NCBI RefSeq assembly: GCF_003352085.1
Contig: NZ_CP025804.1
Location: 3,720,001-3,784,000, forward strand
DNA: 64,000 nt
DNA from: Sulfitobacter sp. SK012
GTDB taxonomy: Bacteria > Pseudomonadota > Alphaproteobacteria > Rhodobacterales > Rhodobacteraceae
Direction: 5' to 3'
Positions 1 through 10,015 of this stretch are shown here, piece after piece. Every line of letters starts with the position of its first letter. Positions within the stretch are counted from its first letter, which is position 1. Below the pieces are notes generated by a model. It worked only from the letters and a program-made list of their open reading frames with translations, had not been told where the DNA came from and searched no databases. Made by a program: the position numbers and the translations under genes.

Positions 1-338
1 TTGCTCTCCTGGCGCGGGATCATGTCTTCGTATGACACCAACACCATGGGCCCATCCCCCGCACTTTGCATGCGGTCGGCCAATTCCATGTCGCGCGACG
101 AGATCACTTTGCGGTCAGAACCGGAAACATCAACCGATGCGAAATGCTTGGTCGGATCGGCACGGGGGCGACAGTTGTTGTAAAACAACCCACCCGTCGC
201 AGTCACCGGCGCATTGCGCATCATCCAGTCAATAATCGCGTGATTGCCCGACCGCCGCATGCCGAACACCTGAAAGGCCAGCACGGGGGTTATCCCATGC
301 TGCTGCCATCCGGTGCCGATCTGTTGCGTGTCGTTCAT
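1..338 (-). CDS. Sulfotransferase-like P-loop protein, C-terminus cut by window edge
   Basis: The ORF starts at 338, 33 bp after the sdhA stop, and runs open off the left edge (112 codons visible). The N-terminus carries the motif FGMRRSGNHAIIDW (residues 25-38). This resembles the phosphate-binding loop at the start of many bacterial sulfotransferase-family proteins (the 5'-phosphosulfate loop that binds PAPS). Further on are NNCRP and a VLVSYEDM strand resembling the substrate-side core. There is a purine-rich stretch (GTGAGG) just before the ATG. Its place directly behind sdhA, where sdhB usually follows in Rhodobacteraceae, suggests co-transcription with the sdh operon. The acceptor is unknown. 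A P-loop protein of another function is possible. Confidence 0.7.
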   Translation of the reverse strand, partial: MNDTQQIGTGWQQHGITPVLAFQVFGMRRSGNHAIIDWMMRNAPVTATGGLFYNNCRPRADPTKHFASVDVSGSDRKVISSRDMELADRMQSAGDGPMVLVSYEDMIPRQES

Positions 339-371
339 GGCCTCACGTTTCTGGCTGGTGCCGATTGGCGA

Positions 372-2177
372 TCAATAGACCCGCGCTTTTGGAGCGATTT
401 TCTTGAGGTCGATGCCGCCTTCATTGTGGCTGGTCAGTGGGTTCAGGTGAACGCCACGGAACCCAAGTTCGGCTTTCTGACCTTTGAACCAGATCAAGCT
501 GTGCTTGCGCCAGTTCTTATCATCACGGTCCGGGTAGTCCTCGTGGGCATGTGCCCCTCGGCTTTCCTTGCGTGCTGCAGCCGCAGTGATTGTCGCAACC
601 GCGTTTGGCATCAGGTTGGTCAGTTCAAGCGTTTCCATCAAGTCAGAGTTCCAAACCAGCGAGGTGTCGGTGACGTGAAGGTCGTTCAGTTTTCCTGAAA
701 CGTCTTTCATCTTTTCCTCACCCTCAGCCAGCGTCTTGTCGGTGCGGAATACGGCCGCATCGGCTTGCATGGTCTGCTGCATCTCAAGGCGCAATTCAGC
801 TGTTGGCACCTGGCCTTTGGCATGGCGCAGGCCATCAAAGCGATCGAATGCTGCATCAATGGATTTCTGGTTTGGCGTCGGTACGGCCGACTTAGGGTCA
901 ACAATCTCTGCCGCACGAATAGCTGCGGCACGACCAAAGACCACAAGGTCAATCAACGAGTTTGAACCTAGACGGTTGGCACCGTGCACGGATGCGCAGC
1001 CTGCCTCGCCCACAGCCATCAGGCCTGGAGAGACACGATCAGGCTCGTCCTTCGTCGGGGCCAAAACTTCGCCCCAATAATTCGTCGGAATGCCGCCCAT
1101 GTTGTAGTGGACCGTCGGCAGAACCGGGATCGGCTCTTTTGTCAGGTCAACGCCGGCAAAGATGCGGGCCGATTCAGAGATACCCGGCAGACGCAGGTCC
1201 AGTGTTTCGGGTGGCAGGTGGTTGAGGTGAAGGTGGATGTGATCCCCCTTCTCGCCCACGCCGCGGCCTTCTCGGATTTCCATCGTCATACAGCGGCTCA
1301 CCACATCACGGCTGGCCAAATCTTTGTAGGTCGGCGCATAGCGCTCCATGAAACGCTCGCCCTCAGAGTTGGTGAGGTAGCCGCCTTCACCACGTGCGCC
1401 TTCGGTGATCAGGCAACCCGCACCATAGATACCGGTGGGGTGGAACTGCACAAATTCCATATCTTGCAATGGCAGACCCGCCCGTGCGGTCATCCCGCCG
1501 CCGTCGCCGGTGCAGGTATGCGCAGAAGTTGCAGAGAAATATGCGCGGCCATAGCCACCTGTCGCCAGCACGACCATCTTGGCCGAGAAAAGGTGCATGG
1601 TGCCGTCATCAAGCTTCCAGCACAGCACACCTTGGCAGACACCATCATCGGACATGATCAGATCGATGGCGAAATATTCGATGTAGAATTCCGCGTTATT
1701 CTTGAGAGACTGACCATACAGCGTGTGCAAGATCGCGTGTCCGGTCCGGTCCGCAGCAGCACATGTACGCTGTACGGGTGGGCCTTCGCCGTATTCGGTT
1801 GTGTGGCCACCAAAGGGACGTTGGTATATTTTGCCCTCTTCGGTCCGCGAGAATGGTACGCCGTAATGCTCCAACTCATAGACCGCTTTGGGTGCTTCGC
1901 GCGCGAGGTATTCCATCGCGTCCGTATCGCCGAGCCAATCGGACCCTTTGACCGTGTCATACATATGCCACTGCCAGCTGTCGGGGCCCATGTTGCTCAA
2001 GCTCGCTGCAATGCCTCCCTGCGCCGCAACGGTGTGGGAACGTGTTGGAAACACCTTGGAGATACAGGCGGTCCGCAGCCCCTGCTCCGCCATGCCCAGC
2101 GTTGCACGCAGGCCAGCGCCACCAGCGCCAACAACAACTACGTCGTATTCATGTGTCTCGTATTCATAAGCAGCCAT
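372..2177 (-). CDS. sdhA: Succinate dehydrogenase flavoprotein subunit
   Basis: Catalytic FAD subunit of complex II, oxidising succinate to fumarate on the cytoplasmic face of the inner membrane. The 601 residues are full family length. The N-terminal dinucleotide fold GAGGAGLRA begins at residue 17. [10 protein letters not shown] follows, whose His48 is the expected covalent FAD attachment residue. [13 protein letters not shown] near residue 400 contains substrate-binding and catalytic residues of the SdhA/FrdA family. It lies downstream of sdhC, sdhD and a 49-codon ORF in the same operon and upstream of a sulfotransferase-like gene; sdhB is outside the window. The long plus-strand ORF opposite it is a shadow. 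Confidence 0.98.
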   Translation of the reverse strand: MAAYEYETHEYDVVVVGAGGAGLRATLGMAEQGLRTACISKVFPTRSHTVAAQGGIAASLSNMGPDSWQWHMYDTVKGSDWLGDTDAMEYLAREAPKAVYELEHYGVPFSRTEEGKIYQRPFGGHTTEYGEGPPVQRTCAAADRTGHAILHTLYGQSLKNNAEFYIEYFAIDLIMSDDGVCQGVLCWKLDDGTMHLFSAKMVVLATGGYGRAYFSATSAHTCTGDGGGMTARAGLPLQDMEFVQFHPTGIYGAGCLITEGARGEGGYLTNSEGERFMERYAPTYKDLASRDVVSRCMTMEIREGRGVGEKGDHIHLHLNHLPPETLDLRLPGISESARIFAGVDLTKEPIPVLPTVHYNMGGIPTNYWGEVLAPTKDEPDRVSPGLMAVGEAGCASVHGANRLGSNSLIDLVVFGRAAAIRAAEIVDPKSAVPTPNQKSIDAAFDRFDGLRHAKGQVPTAELRLEMQQTMQADAAVFRTDKTLAEGEEKMKDVSGKLNDLHVTDTSLVWNSDLMETLELTNLMPNAVATITAAAARKESRGAHAHEDYPDRDDKNWRKHSLIWFKGQKAELGFRGVHLNPLTSHNEGGIDLKKIAPKARVY

Positions 2178-2243
2178 CGGTCGTGCCTTTCTCGATCAAG
2201 TGGCGGAGCGCGCATGAACGCAGCACACGCCTTTCGTCATTGT

Positions 2244-2393
2244 TCAGCTAAATCTCAAACTGCCAGGAGCAGCTTTGAAATCTTCCAGTGTGTCACCGAG
2301 CATCGGCTCGTTGGGAATCCCTTTGGCGCGCAGATGCCCCGCCAGGTCATTCCCCGGCACAAAAAGTGGTATGCCCTTTGCAAATTCGACCAT
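2244..2393 (-). CDS. Small ORF (49 aa) between sdhD and sdhA, unknown function
   Basis: This 49-codon ORF begins at an ATG 8 bp after the sdhD stop and ends 66 bp before the sdhA start. A longer in-frame version would start at 2462 inside sdhD; I prefer 2393 because a GAAGGG ribosome-binding-like stretch precedes it. The product starts MVEFAKGIPLFVPGNDL and has no membrane segment, signal peptide or cysteine. It is proline/glycine-rich and looks soluble. Tight packing between two complex II genes suggests co-translation and perhaps a role in complex II assembly or stability, but nothing in the sequence proves that. I do not recognise a family. Confidence 0.55.
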   Translation of the reverse strand: MVEFAKGIPLFVPGNDLAGHLRAKGIPNEPMLGDTLEDFKAAPGSLRFS

Positions 2394-2401
2394 GCGACCC
2401 T

Positions 2402-2773
2402 TCAAAGCGCCAAACGAGCAATTGCAAAAATACCAACCGCGGCTGCACCGTAAGATACGCAAGTCATCAGAATGATTGCGACCTTTTGGCTTGTGCCGTG
2501 GACGTAATCTTCGATCAACGTCTGCACACCGCCGTTGAAGTGCTTAAAGCCCACCCCAATCGTTAATGCTGCGATGATTGCCGGGAAAGGTCGTGAATAA
2601 TACGCGAGGATTTCCTCGTAAGTGCCGCCAAGTGCTGAACCGAAGGTAAAAACGAAAAACGGGATCAGGATCAGCAAAGCAACGGAGCTCACTTTCATGG
2701 CCCAGAAATGCGCGGTGCCTGTTTTTGCGGATCCAAGGCCCATTGCGCGTTTGCGGTCTGTCATAAATGCCAT
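2402..2773 (-). CDS. sdhD: Succinate dehydrogenase membrane anchor subunit
   Basis: Second membrane anchor of complex II (123 aa), with three predicted membrane helices: about residues 25-48, 55-77 and 95-120. HFNGGVQTLIEDYVHG between helices 2 and 3 holds the histidine and tyrosine/aspartate region that in the SdhD family takes part in haem b and quinone binding. It starts 12 bp after the sdhC stop, so translation is probably coupled. The N-terminus MAFMTDRKRAMGLGSAKTG is the usual cytoplasmic lead of alphaproteobacterial SdhD. Confidence 0.95.
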   Translation of the reverse strand: MAFMTDRKRAMGLGSAKTGTAHFWAMKVSSVALLILIPFFVFTFGSALGGTYEEILAYYSRPFPAIIAALTIGVGFKHFNGGVQTLIEDYVHGTSQKVAIILMTCVSYGAAAVGIFAIARLAL

Positions 2774-2785
2774 GTGTCAGCCCCC

Positions 2786-3169
2786 TCAGACGATGATGAC
2801 GGTCAGAATGGTCAAAACCACCGACCCAACAATTGCGGCAATCCCCAGCTTTTCGGCGGTGGGAATATCCATCGCAACTGCGTTATCCCAAATCAGATGC
2901 CGCACGCCTGCGAGCGTATGATACCAAAGGCCTAAGACGGACAAGAACATGATCAGATCACCGAACCAGCTGGTGATAAACCCGTTGACGAAGTCGAAAT
3001 AGGCAGGGCCGGTCGCGGCGGCCAAGAACCACCACACGATCAACAACGCTGCGACCAACATCGCATTGCCGGTGATCCGTGTCAGGATCGATGTCATGGA
3101 CGTCAGTTGCGGACGGTAGATTGTCAGGTGCGGTGACAGCGGGCGATTGCCCCGGTTCACATCAGCCAT
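2786..3169 (-). CDS. sdhC: Succinate dehydrogenase cytochrome b556 subunit
   Basis: First membrane anchor of complex II (127 aa). The signature RPLSPHLTIYRPQLTSMTS at residues 9-27 and HTLAGVRHLIWD near residue 84 contain the conserved SdhC quinone-site Ser/Arg region and the haem b histidine. Three hydrophobic helices are visible. It is the first gene of the operon. A good ribosome-binding site (AAAGGAG) lies 7 bp upstream of the ATG. The 5' region holds the twin GTGATCAC operator described separately, about 140 bp upstream of the start. Confidence 0.97.
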   Translation of the reverse strand: MADVNRGNRPLSPHLTIYRPQLTSMTSILTRITGNAMLVAALLIVWWFLAAATGPAYFDFVNGFITSWFGDLIMFLSVLGLWYHTLAGVRHLIWDNAVAMDIPTAEKLGIAAIVGSVVLTILTVIIV

Positions 3170-3306
3170 TGTGCGGCTCCTTTGCGATTGCTTGGTCTAG
3201 TGATAGCGGATTTTACGGGAGTGTCACGTGACTGCGCCTCATATTCGCATAGAAATTGCCCCAGCCCAGCTATGGTTTGCGCCCATATCTGTTCAGCTGG
3301 CGTTTT

Positions 3307-3337
3307 TGTGATCACAGGGTTCGCGGCTGTGATCACT
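3307..3337. promoter_or_regulatory. Twin GTGATCAC palindromes upstream of sdhC
   Basis: Two copies of the perfect 8-bp palindrome GTGATCAC lie at 3308-3315 and 3329-3336, starts 21 bp apart (two helical turns), so both face the same side of the DNA. The first is extended to TGTGATCACA. They lie between the sdhC start and the 3' end of the upstream vWA gene. The same pair with the same 21-bp spacing lies before sucC (11807-11835). I infer a binding site for a dimeric or tetrameric regulator shared by both TCA operons; the regulator is not identified. Confidence 0.75.
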
Positions 3338-3995
3338 TTTTCAGTGCCGAAATTTGTTGTGTCGTTTCACGTTGCAGTTTTCGGCGTATCTGAGCGGGAT
3401 AGTCTTCAAATCCATTTGCAGTGATCACGAATGCGCCTTCCCCGTGAATAAGGTGTTCAAAAAACCACGCCGTGAGGTCGGCGTCGTCCGTCTCAATCGC
3501 GAGGGCGTTCACGGCAATGCCCTTGTCGGCCAAGACGCTTCGGTATTCCTCCGGGGATGGCCCTTCGTTGGAAATGCCGTCACCTGACACGTCAATAACC
3601 CGACGACGGCATGTCGGAACCTGCTCAAAAGACCGGATGGACAAGGCCACCGCCTCGCCCACGGCGGTTGAAAAGTTGCGCCACAGCCGCGGGTCGGCGG
3701 CGATCTGGTCTGCAAGCACTGCAACATCATTGAAGCTCTTTACAGCAGTCCAAGGGATCGTTTGGCGCTGACGGGACGAACCGGACCACTGGATCAAGCC
3801 CACGCTCGCGGTTTGCCGCACAAGAGCGTCGGCCACGACCCCGTCGCGCAGGGCTGCGGCCAGACCATCCATTTGCACCCGGTATTCATGTTCATCCACC
3901 GAGCCTGAAACATCCACAGCCAGCATCAGCGCAAGATCGCAGGCGGGCGCGATGATGGGCCAAAGAGCAAGGGTCGAGGCAAGCAGTAGACGCAT
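3333..3995 (-). CDS. Exported vWA-fold protein (DUF1194 type)
   Basis: 220-aa protein with a short signal peptide (MRLLLASTLALWPIIAPA, cleavage before or near Cys19) followed by LALMLAVDVSGSVDEHEY. This is the DxSxS metal-ion-dependent adhesion site of a von Willebrand A domain. VIDVSGDGISNEG near residue 135 is a second conserved strand. The family occurs in Rhizobiales and Rhodobacterales as a periplasmic protein of unknown role. Its stop codon overlaps the twin operator of sdhC, so the two genes are close but probably separately regulated. It could be a scaffold or ligand-binding protein; no enzymatic site is visible. Confidence 0.85.
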   Translation of the reverse strand: MRLLLASTLALWPIIAPACDLALMLAVDVSGSVDEHEYRVQMDGLAAALRDGVVADALVRQTASVGLIQWSGSSRQRQTIPWTAVKSFNDVAVLADQIAADPRLWRNFSTAVGEAVALSIRSFEQVPTCRRRVIDVSGDGISNEGPSPEEYRSVLADKGIAVNALAIETDDADLTAWFFEHLIHGEGAFVITANGFEDYPAQIRRKLQRETTQQISALKK

Positions 3996-4769
3996 GAGGC
4001 GACCTTAGCCCAATCGGCGTGAAGGCGCATCTCACTTTCAAGTGCAACATTTGGCGTAAACGAATCGGTTGTTGAGCAGAAATCAGCTCGTGAGTCGTTT
4101 CCGTTTTACACACAATGCGTTGAGACACTGGATCTCTGAATTGGCGTTCGAGACAATCTTCTAGGCTAACGTGTAATATCACCCATAATCCAATGGATCT
4201 TTGGGTGGGCACCTTTGAAGTGTTATTCTCTCTTCATTCGAACAACTCTGCCGATCTGCCCGGCTTAATCGGTTCTCGACTTATCTGAGTTTGCGGGCAG
4301 ATCGGAAATTCCCCTTCATTATAAAGCTCTCACGAGCCTTTGAAGTTTTTTTCGCGCCCACGCGCGCCACTGCTGTTGAAAGTTTGGCGCGCGAACTTCG
4401 TCGTGCTTTGCTTCAAAGATTTGCGCTCCAAGACGTTCGGCATTCAAAACCAGATCAGACCTGTTTCGGGGGATACTGCTCCGCCAAAACGATTCTCATA
4501 GCGCTGCAAACATCTTGGGGATGGCACACCGCCACCTATCGGCTGTTTCCCATTGAGCTACAGTAATGACACATTGCCGCCATAATCCCTCAACGGCGCA
4601 CCAAATTTCGCGGGTACCGTGCATTTCGTGCCGTTTCACCCAATTCCTTAGTGGCAGGTTTATGTCCTTGATAGTTTGCAGCGAATTGTCGCCGAACTGC
4701 TGGCGGCATTTGTGCAGTTCGTGTCGATAAACACGTTCTTTTAAATATGACCTTGAAAGGTACAATAAG
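3996..4769. other. 774-bp intergenic region, no convincing gene
   Basis: The region lies between the divergent DUF1194 and VPLPA-CTERM genes and must hold both promoters. Short ORFs here (for example 4291-4566 plus strand from a non-ATG start) have no family features, signal peptide or good ribosome-binding site, and I do not call them. I saw no strong palindrome or tRNA-like fold. Confidence 0.5.
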
Positions 4770-5429
4770 ATGAAAACGCTTATTTCTACATTGGCCATTG
4801 TCGCTGCCACGACAACTGCCGCCGCCGCCGCCACGGTGGATATAAATTTTGTTGATCTCGTCGCCAGCATTGGTGAACAGAGTGTCGAAGGGCAAACCTT
4901 CAACTTTGGTGGCCTTGACGTCAGGCTGACATCGAACGCCTATGCTTATCTTGACGGTGTGTCTGGTGGTCAACCAGCTGGTCTGGGCGTTTGTTCGACT
5001 GGACTGACGGCCTCATCGCAATGCGTCCAGTCAGGTGACGACAATGTTGACGGCAGGGAAACGGTCACGCTGACCTTTGGCACTGCCGTCACATTCTTGT
5101 CTGACTTCACCTTCCGCGGGGCCAGCCATGATGACATCTCCGGGTCAGGGGATAGGCTTGTTGCATCAATCACCACTGATGCTGGTTTCCTCACGGCCAC
5201 TCCTTCTTTCGGATTCCTTAACAGCGCGTTTGTTAGCGTCACGACGCCCCTTGGACCCGTCAGCGAGTTTTTCTCGATCAGCTTCTCGGCGGTCGATACT
5301 CCCTTCTATCTCTCCGGATTCACTGCTGAATTTGAGCCAACCCCCGTGCCACTTCCTGCCAGTGTTCTGCTGTTGGGCGGCGCAGTTGCCGGACTTGGTG
5401 CCTTCCGTCGTAAGCGCAAAGCGGCTTGA
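4770..5429 (+). CDS. VPLPA-CTERM sorting domain surface protein
   Basis: 219-aa exported protein. An N-terminal signal peptide (MKTLISTLAIVAATTTAAAA) is followed by a mature domain rich in Gly, Ser, Thr and Phe, typical of secreted beta-rich proteins. It has two cysteines about 11 residues apart in GVCSTGLTASSQCVQ that could form a disulfide. The C-terminus has the tripartite sorting signal VPLPASVLLLGGAVAGLGA followed by the basic tail FRRKRKAA. This is the VPLPA variant of PEP-CTERM tails processed by exosortase-type enzymes. No exosortase or EPS gene is in the window. A strong terminator follows 27 bp after the stop. Confidence 0.88.
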   Translation: MKTLISTLAIVAATTTAAAAATVDINFVDLVASIGEQSVEGQTFNFGGLDVRLTSNAYAYLDGVSGGQPAGLGVCSTGLTASSQCVQSGDDNVDGRETVTLTFGTAVTFLSDFTFRGASHDDISGSGDRLVASITTDAGFLTATPSFGFLNSAFVSVTTPLGPVSEFFSISFSAVDTPFYLSGFTAEFEPTPVPLPASVLLLGGAVAGLGAFRRKRKAA

Positions 5430-5455
5430 TCTGCACTTAAGTTAACGATCAAACC

Positions 5456-5490
5456 AAAAAGGGGCGCGCTGTGATCAGCGCGCCCCCTTT
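5456..5490. terminator. Bidirectional intrinsic terminator
   Basis: A perfect 11-bp stem (5461-5471 pairing with 5476-5486, GGGGCGCGCTG and its complement) closes a TGAT loop. It is flanked by AAAAA on the left and TTTT on the right, so it works in both directions. It lies between the converging VPLPA-CTERM gene and mdh. Confidence 0.93.
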
Positions 5491-5509
5491 TCGTTTCTAT
5501 CTCTGAGAC

Positions 5510-6893
<1,384 letters not shown>

Positions 6894-7649
6894 ATGCTGA
6901 CCCTCGATTGGACCTTCTTTGCTGTCGCTGTACCTGCGGTCATTTTTGCTGGCATTTCCAAAGGCGGTTTTGGCTCGGGTGCGTCCTTTGCCTCAGCCAC
7001 GATACTTGCTCTGATCATCGAACCCGGCATGGCACTGGGGATCATGCTGCCGCTATTGCTGTTGATCGATCTTAGCGCGCTTGGCCCGTTCTGGGGTAAA
7101 TGGGGGCGTCGCGAGGCGGTCTTGCTTATCGCAGGGGGCCTGCCGGGGGTTGCGTTGGGCGCACTTGTCTACCAACTGGCCACGCCTGATCTGTTGCGGC
7201 TCTTAATCGGCGGTGTGTCGTTGGGGTTTGTGTTTTGGCGCTTCGCGCTTAAGCGCGGTTGGATTCGCATTGCAACTGGCACCATGCCGGACTGGGTCGG
7301 GGGGCTGATGGGGGTATCAGCCGGCTTTACCAGCTTTGTCAGCCATGCAGGCGGGCCGCTTGCGGCGATTTACCTGCTGTCGCGCAACCTGAACAAAACG
7401 GAATATCAGGCGACTACCGTGGTCGTATTTTTGATAATTAACATCGCGAAATTTGTGCCTTACACTTTTTTGGGCATCTTTAGCGCGCAGACGATCTTGG
7501 CTGATCTGGTACTCGCCCCATTTGCAGTGCTGGGGGCATGGATTGGGGTGCGCGCGCATTTTTTAGTACCGGAGCGTCTGTTTTTTGGCCTTACTTACCA
7601 GCTTTTGATCATCACAGGCTGCAAATTGATCTGGGATGGGCTGACCTAG
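6894..7649 (+). CDS. TauE/SafE (TSUP) family membrane permease
   Basis: 251-aa polytopic membrane protein with about eight hydrophobic helices. FAGISKGGFGSGASF near the N-terminus and MGVSAGFTSFVSHAGGPLAAIYLL in the second half (read as separated motifs) are the repeated half-motifs of the sulfite exporter/TSUP family. Members move sulfite, sulfoacetate or other small organic anions across the inner membrane; the substrate here is unknown. The start is uncertain. The ATG at 6894 gives the usual short lead MLTLDWTFF, but an in-frame TTG at 6873 is also possible. Neither has a clear ribosome-binding site. Confidence 0.88.
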   Translation: MLTLDWTFFAVAVPAVIFAGISKGGFGSGASFASATILALIIEPGMALGIMLPLLLLIDLSALGPFWGKWGRREAVLLIAGGLPGVALGALVYQLATPDLLRLLIGGVSLGFVFWRFALKRGWIRIATGTMPDWVGGLMGVSAGFTSFVSHAGGPLAAIYLLSRNLNKTEYQATTVVVFLIINIAKFVPYTFLGIFSAQTILADLVLAPFAVLGAWIGVRAHFLVPERLFFGLTYQLLIITGCKLIWDGLT

Positions 7650-7749
7650 GACAAAGGTTAAACGCGCTTGTGACTGAAAACTACAACCGATGTGGTGCAG
7701 CGCCCCCCAAATGTAGCACCCCCAACAATCCCGGTGGTGTTGGGACGGC

Positions 7750-8082
7750 TTAAGCGTCAGTGCCTTTGGCGGGCAGCGCTTCGGCAATATGCTCGAACGA
7801 TTTGCCAGAGGCGATCAGGCAAGTCACACCCGTCGGCATCGTCGCCGTGATGGTCCAAGACCCGGTATCATCAGAAGCGAAAACCTCAATCATGGAATTG
7901 TTGGCCCCAAGCCCTATCGATTGCCGCGATTCACCATGTTTCTCGGCAAGGCGGCTGACGATGGTTTCACGTGGACCACAATTGCGTGCGCGCTGAGCGG
8001 CGGCGTCTGTCGTTGTGGCAAGGACGAGTGCTGCCGCAGCGGTCAGGGCCACCAGGTGGAAAATCTTAGCGGTACGGTTCAT
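7750..8082 (-). CDS. Small periplasmic protein of unknown function
   Basis: 110-aa protein with a clear signal peptide (MNRTAKIFHLVALTAAAALVLATTTDAAAQ). The mature part of about 80 residues has two cysteines, NCGPRE at residues 34-39 and VTCLIA near residue 87, probably forming one disulfide. The beta-strand pattern GSWTITATMPTGVTCLIASG is common to small exported Rhodobacteraceae proteins of unknown role. It converges with the permease gene. No enzyme motif is seen. Confidence 0.75.
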   Translation of the reverse strand: MNRTAKIFHLVALTAAAALVLATTTDAAAQRARNCGPRETIVSRLAEKHGESRQSIGLGANNSMIEVFASDDTGSWTITATMPTGVTCLIASGKSFEHIAEALPAKGTDA

Positions 8083-8377
8083 ATTAAGGGCCTTTCATTC
8101 GAAAAGGCGATCCCCGGTATTATCTGTCCGTTCGGTTTTGAAACAGACCCGGATGGCCTAGGTTATGTAGACGCTCCACACCTCGTCAGAGTGCCTCACT
8201 GGCCTCTTCAGTCTGTGCAACGTCTGAAACATGCGCCCCGAGACCTAAAATACTGGTTAATCAATCGTGCGCAGCTGCTTCCGGTCAAGTTTTGCTGCGG
8301 TGCGGCGCAATTGCTCTTGAAGTTTTCATCCCAAAATGCCCCTCTGCGCGCAAGATTATTACCAAAGGAATCTTCCT

Positions 8378-9235
8378 ATGTCCGATGCGACCCGCCCGCT
8401 GCGCTCTGTCCTTTATATTCCCGGCTCCAAAACACGTGCACTCGACAAGGCGCGCGGCCTGCCAGCGGACGCGATCATCTTTGACCTCGAAGATGCGGTA
8501 ACGCCTGAGGAGAAAATCGCGGCCCGTACAACCTTGGCAGATGCTCTCGCCACTGGCGGCTACGGCGCACGGCTCAAAGTTGTGCGGATCAACGGGTTGG
8601 ATACGCCATGGGGCAATGATGACGCGGCAGCTGTCGCAAAGATGGGGGCCGACGCGGTTCTTTTGCCCAAAGTTGACTGCCCCGCTGATCTTGATGCGCT
8701 GGCACAGGTCACTGGCGGTCTGCCAATCTGGGCGATGATGGAAACCCCCCGCAGTATGCTGAATGCGCCGGCGATTGCTGCGCACCGATTGCTGTCCGGC
8801 ATGGTGATGGGCACGAATGACTTGGCCAAAGATCTACAGGTGCGGTACCGCTCCGATCGGCTACCTCTGATGACGGGGCTTGGGCTGTGCGTTCTGGCGG
8901 CCAAAGCGGAAAACATCGCAATCATTGATGGCGTTTATAATGCATTCAAGGACGAAGATGGATTGCGCGCAGAGTGCGAGCAAGGCCGCGATATGGGTTT
9001 TGACGGCAAAACACTTATCCATCCCGCCCAGCTTGAGATCGCAAACCAAGCGTTTTCCCCCTCTGACGCTGAGGTCGATCTTGCCCGCCGCCAAATCGCC
9101 GCGTTCGATACCGCATCGGCTGAAGGCCAAGGCGTGGCCGTGGTCGATGGGCGGATCGTAGAGAATTTGCATGTTGCATCGGCCCGTGAAACGCTGGCAA
9201 AGCTGGAAGCTATTGCACGACTAAGCACGGAGTAA
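8378..9235 (+). CDS. mcl2: (3S)-malyl-CoA thioesterase / CitE-like lyase
   Basis: 285-aa HpcH/HpaI-CitE TIM-barrel protein. The conserved strands VLYIPGSK, IIFDLEDAV, VVRINGLDTPWG and the GTNDLAKDL region are all present, with the Asp/Glu Mg2+ and CoA-ester ligands expected in the family. Length and gene order match Rhodobacter sphaeroides mcl2, as I recall it, whose product hydrolyses (3S)-malyl-CoA to malate as the last step of acetate assimilation by the ethylmalonyl-CoA pathway. A lyase acting on another CoA ester cannot be excluded. The start at 8378 follows AAAGGA. It is first of a compact run with nnrU-like, DUF1737 and mch. The 295 bp upstream hold no gene. Confidence 0.85.
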   Translation: MSDATRPLRSVLYIPGSKTRALDKARGLPADAIIFDLEDAVTPEEKIAARTTLADALATGGYGARLKVVRINGLDTPWGNDDAAAVAKMGADAVLLPKVDCPADLDALAQVTGGLPIWAMMETPRSMLNAPAIAAHRLLSGMVMGTNDLAKDLQVRYRSDRLPLMTGLGLCVLAAKAENIAIIDGVYNAFKDEDGLRAECEQGRDMGFDGKTLIHPAQLEIANQAFSPSDAEVDLARRQIAAFDTASAEGQGVAVVDGRIVENLHVASARETLAKLEAIARLSTE

Positions 9236-9241
9236 TCTGCC

Positions 9242-9799
9242 ATGACCCTACTAATACTCGGCCTGATCCTTTGGGTCGGCGCACATTTCTTCAAACGCCT
9301 GATGCCGGAAAAACGTGCCGCGATGGGCGATGCAGGCCGGTTGCCTGTGACCATCGGCATCGTGGTGGCGCTGTTGCTGATCATCATCGGCTACCGGATG
9401 GCAGAGTTCATTCCGGTCTGGAACCCGCCATCGTTCTTTACCCACATCAACAACCTCGCGATGCTGATTGCCTTGTGGGTCTTTGGATCGAGTGCGGCCA
9501 AAGGGGCCAAGGCGTGGCCCGCTTACACGCTGCGCCATCCGCAATTGGTCGCCGTCGCCTTTTGGGCCGTGGCGCATTTGTTGGTAAACGGGGATTTGGC
9601 GTCGATACTCCTTTTCGGGGCGATGTTGGCCTGGTCTGGTGTGACAATGCTGCTGATCAACCAGGCAGAGCCAGACTGGACACCGCCGCCGCCTGCAGGG
9701 CGTGCCACTTATATCCGCCTTGCCGTGATCGCCACAGTCCTATTTGTGATCATCTCGGGTGTGCATGTTGCCCTCGGCGTATCACCATTTCCAACCTGA
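9242..9799 (+). CDS. NnrU-family membrane protein
   Basis: 185-aa protein with about five membrane helices, starting 6 bp after the malyl-CoA thioesterase stop. The N-terminus MTLLILGLILWVGAHFFKRL and the histidines in FFTHINNLAM and VAHLLVNGDL fit the NnrU family (PF07298). That family was named from denitrification gene clusters and resembles the membrane domain of methyltransferase-like isoprenoid enzymes. No denitrification genes are near, so its link is with the ethylmalonyl-CoA cassette. Function is unknown. Confidence 0.85.
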   Translation: MTLLILGLILWVGAHFFKRLMPEKRAAMGDAGRLPVTIGIVVALLLIIIGYRMAEFIPVWNPPSFFTHINNLAMLIALWVFGSSAAKGAKAWPAYTLRHPQLVAVAFWAVAHLLVNGDLASILLFGAMLAWSGVTMLLINQAEPDWTPPPPAGRATYIRLAVIATVLFVIISGVHVALGVSPFPT

Positions 9800-9810
9800 C
9801 CGGAGCCGCC

Positions 9811-10014
9811 ATGAAGCTTTACCGATTCCTGTCCGAAGAGGACACATCCGCATTCTGCCACAAGGTTACAGAAGCCTTGAACAACGGTTGGGCGCTCCAC
9901 GGCTCGCCCACGCAAACATGGGACCATACGGCTGGGATTATGCGCTGCGGACAAGCCGTCGTTAAAGACGTTGAGGGCAAATACACGCCAGACACAAAGC
10001 TCGGGGCGCATTAA
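9811..10014 (+). CDS. DUF1737 small protein
   Basis: 67-aa soluble protein starting MKLYRFLSEEDTSAFCHKV. The pattern NNGWALHGSPTQTWD with a following GQAVVK strand is the DUF1737 signature. The start is 11 bp after the nnrU-like stop and the stop is 1 bp before the mch start, so translation is probably coupled to mesaconyl-CoA hydratase. No biochemical function is known to me; the fixed position next to mch suggests a helper role. Confidence 0.85.
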   Translation: MKLYRFLSEEDTSAFCHKVTEALNNGWALHGSPTQTWDHTAGIMRCGQAVVKDVEGKYTPDTKLGAH

Positions 10015-10015
10015 G

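Noticed and set aside
984..2453. 489-codon plus-strand ORF
   Set aside because: It lies opposite sdhA and sdhD, which are certain; its translation is a Cys/His/Arg-rich shadow without family features.
3421..3428. Single GTGATCAC inside the DUF1194 gene
   Set aside because: No partner 21 bp away and in coding DNA; an isolated 8-mer can occur by chance.
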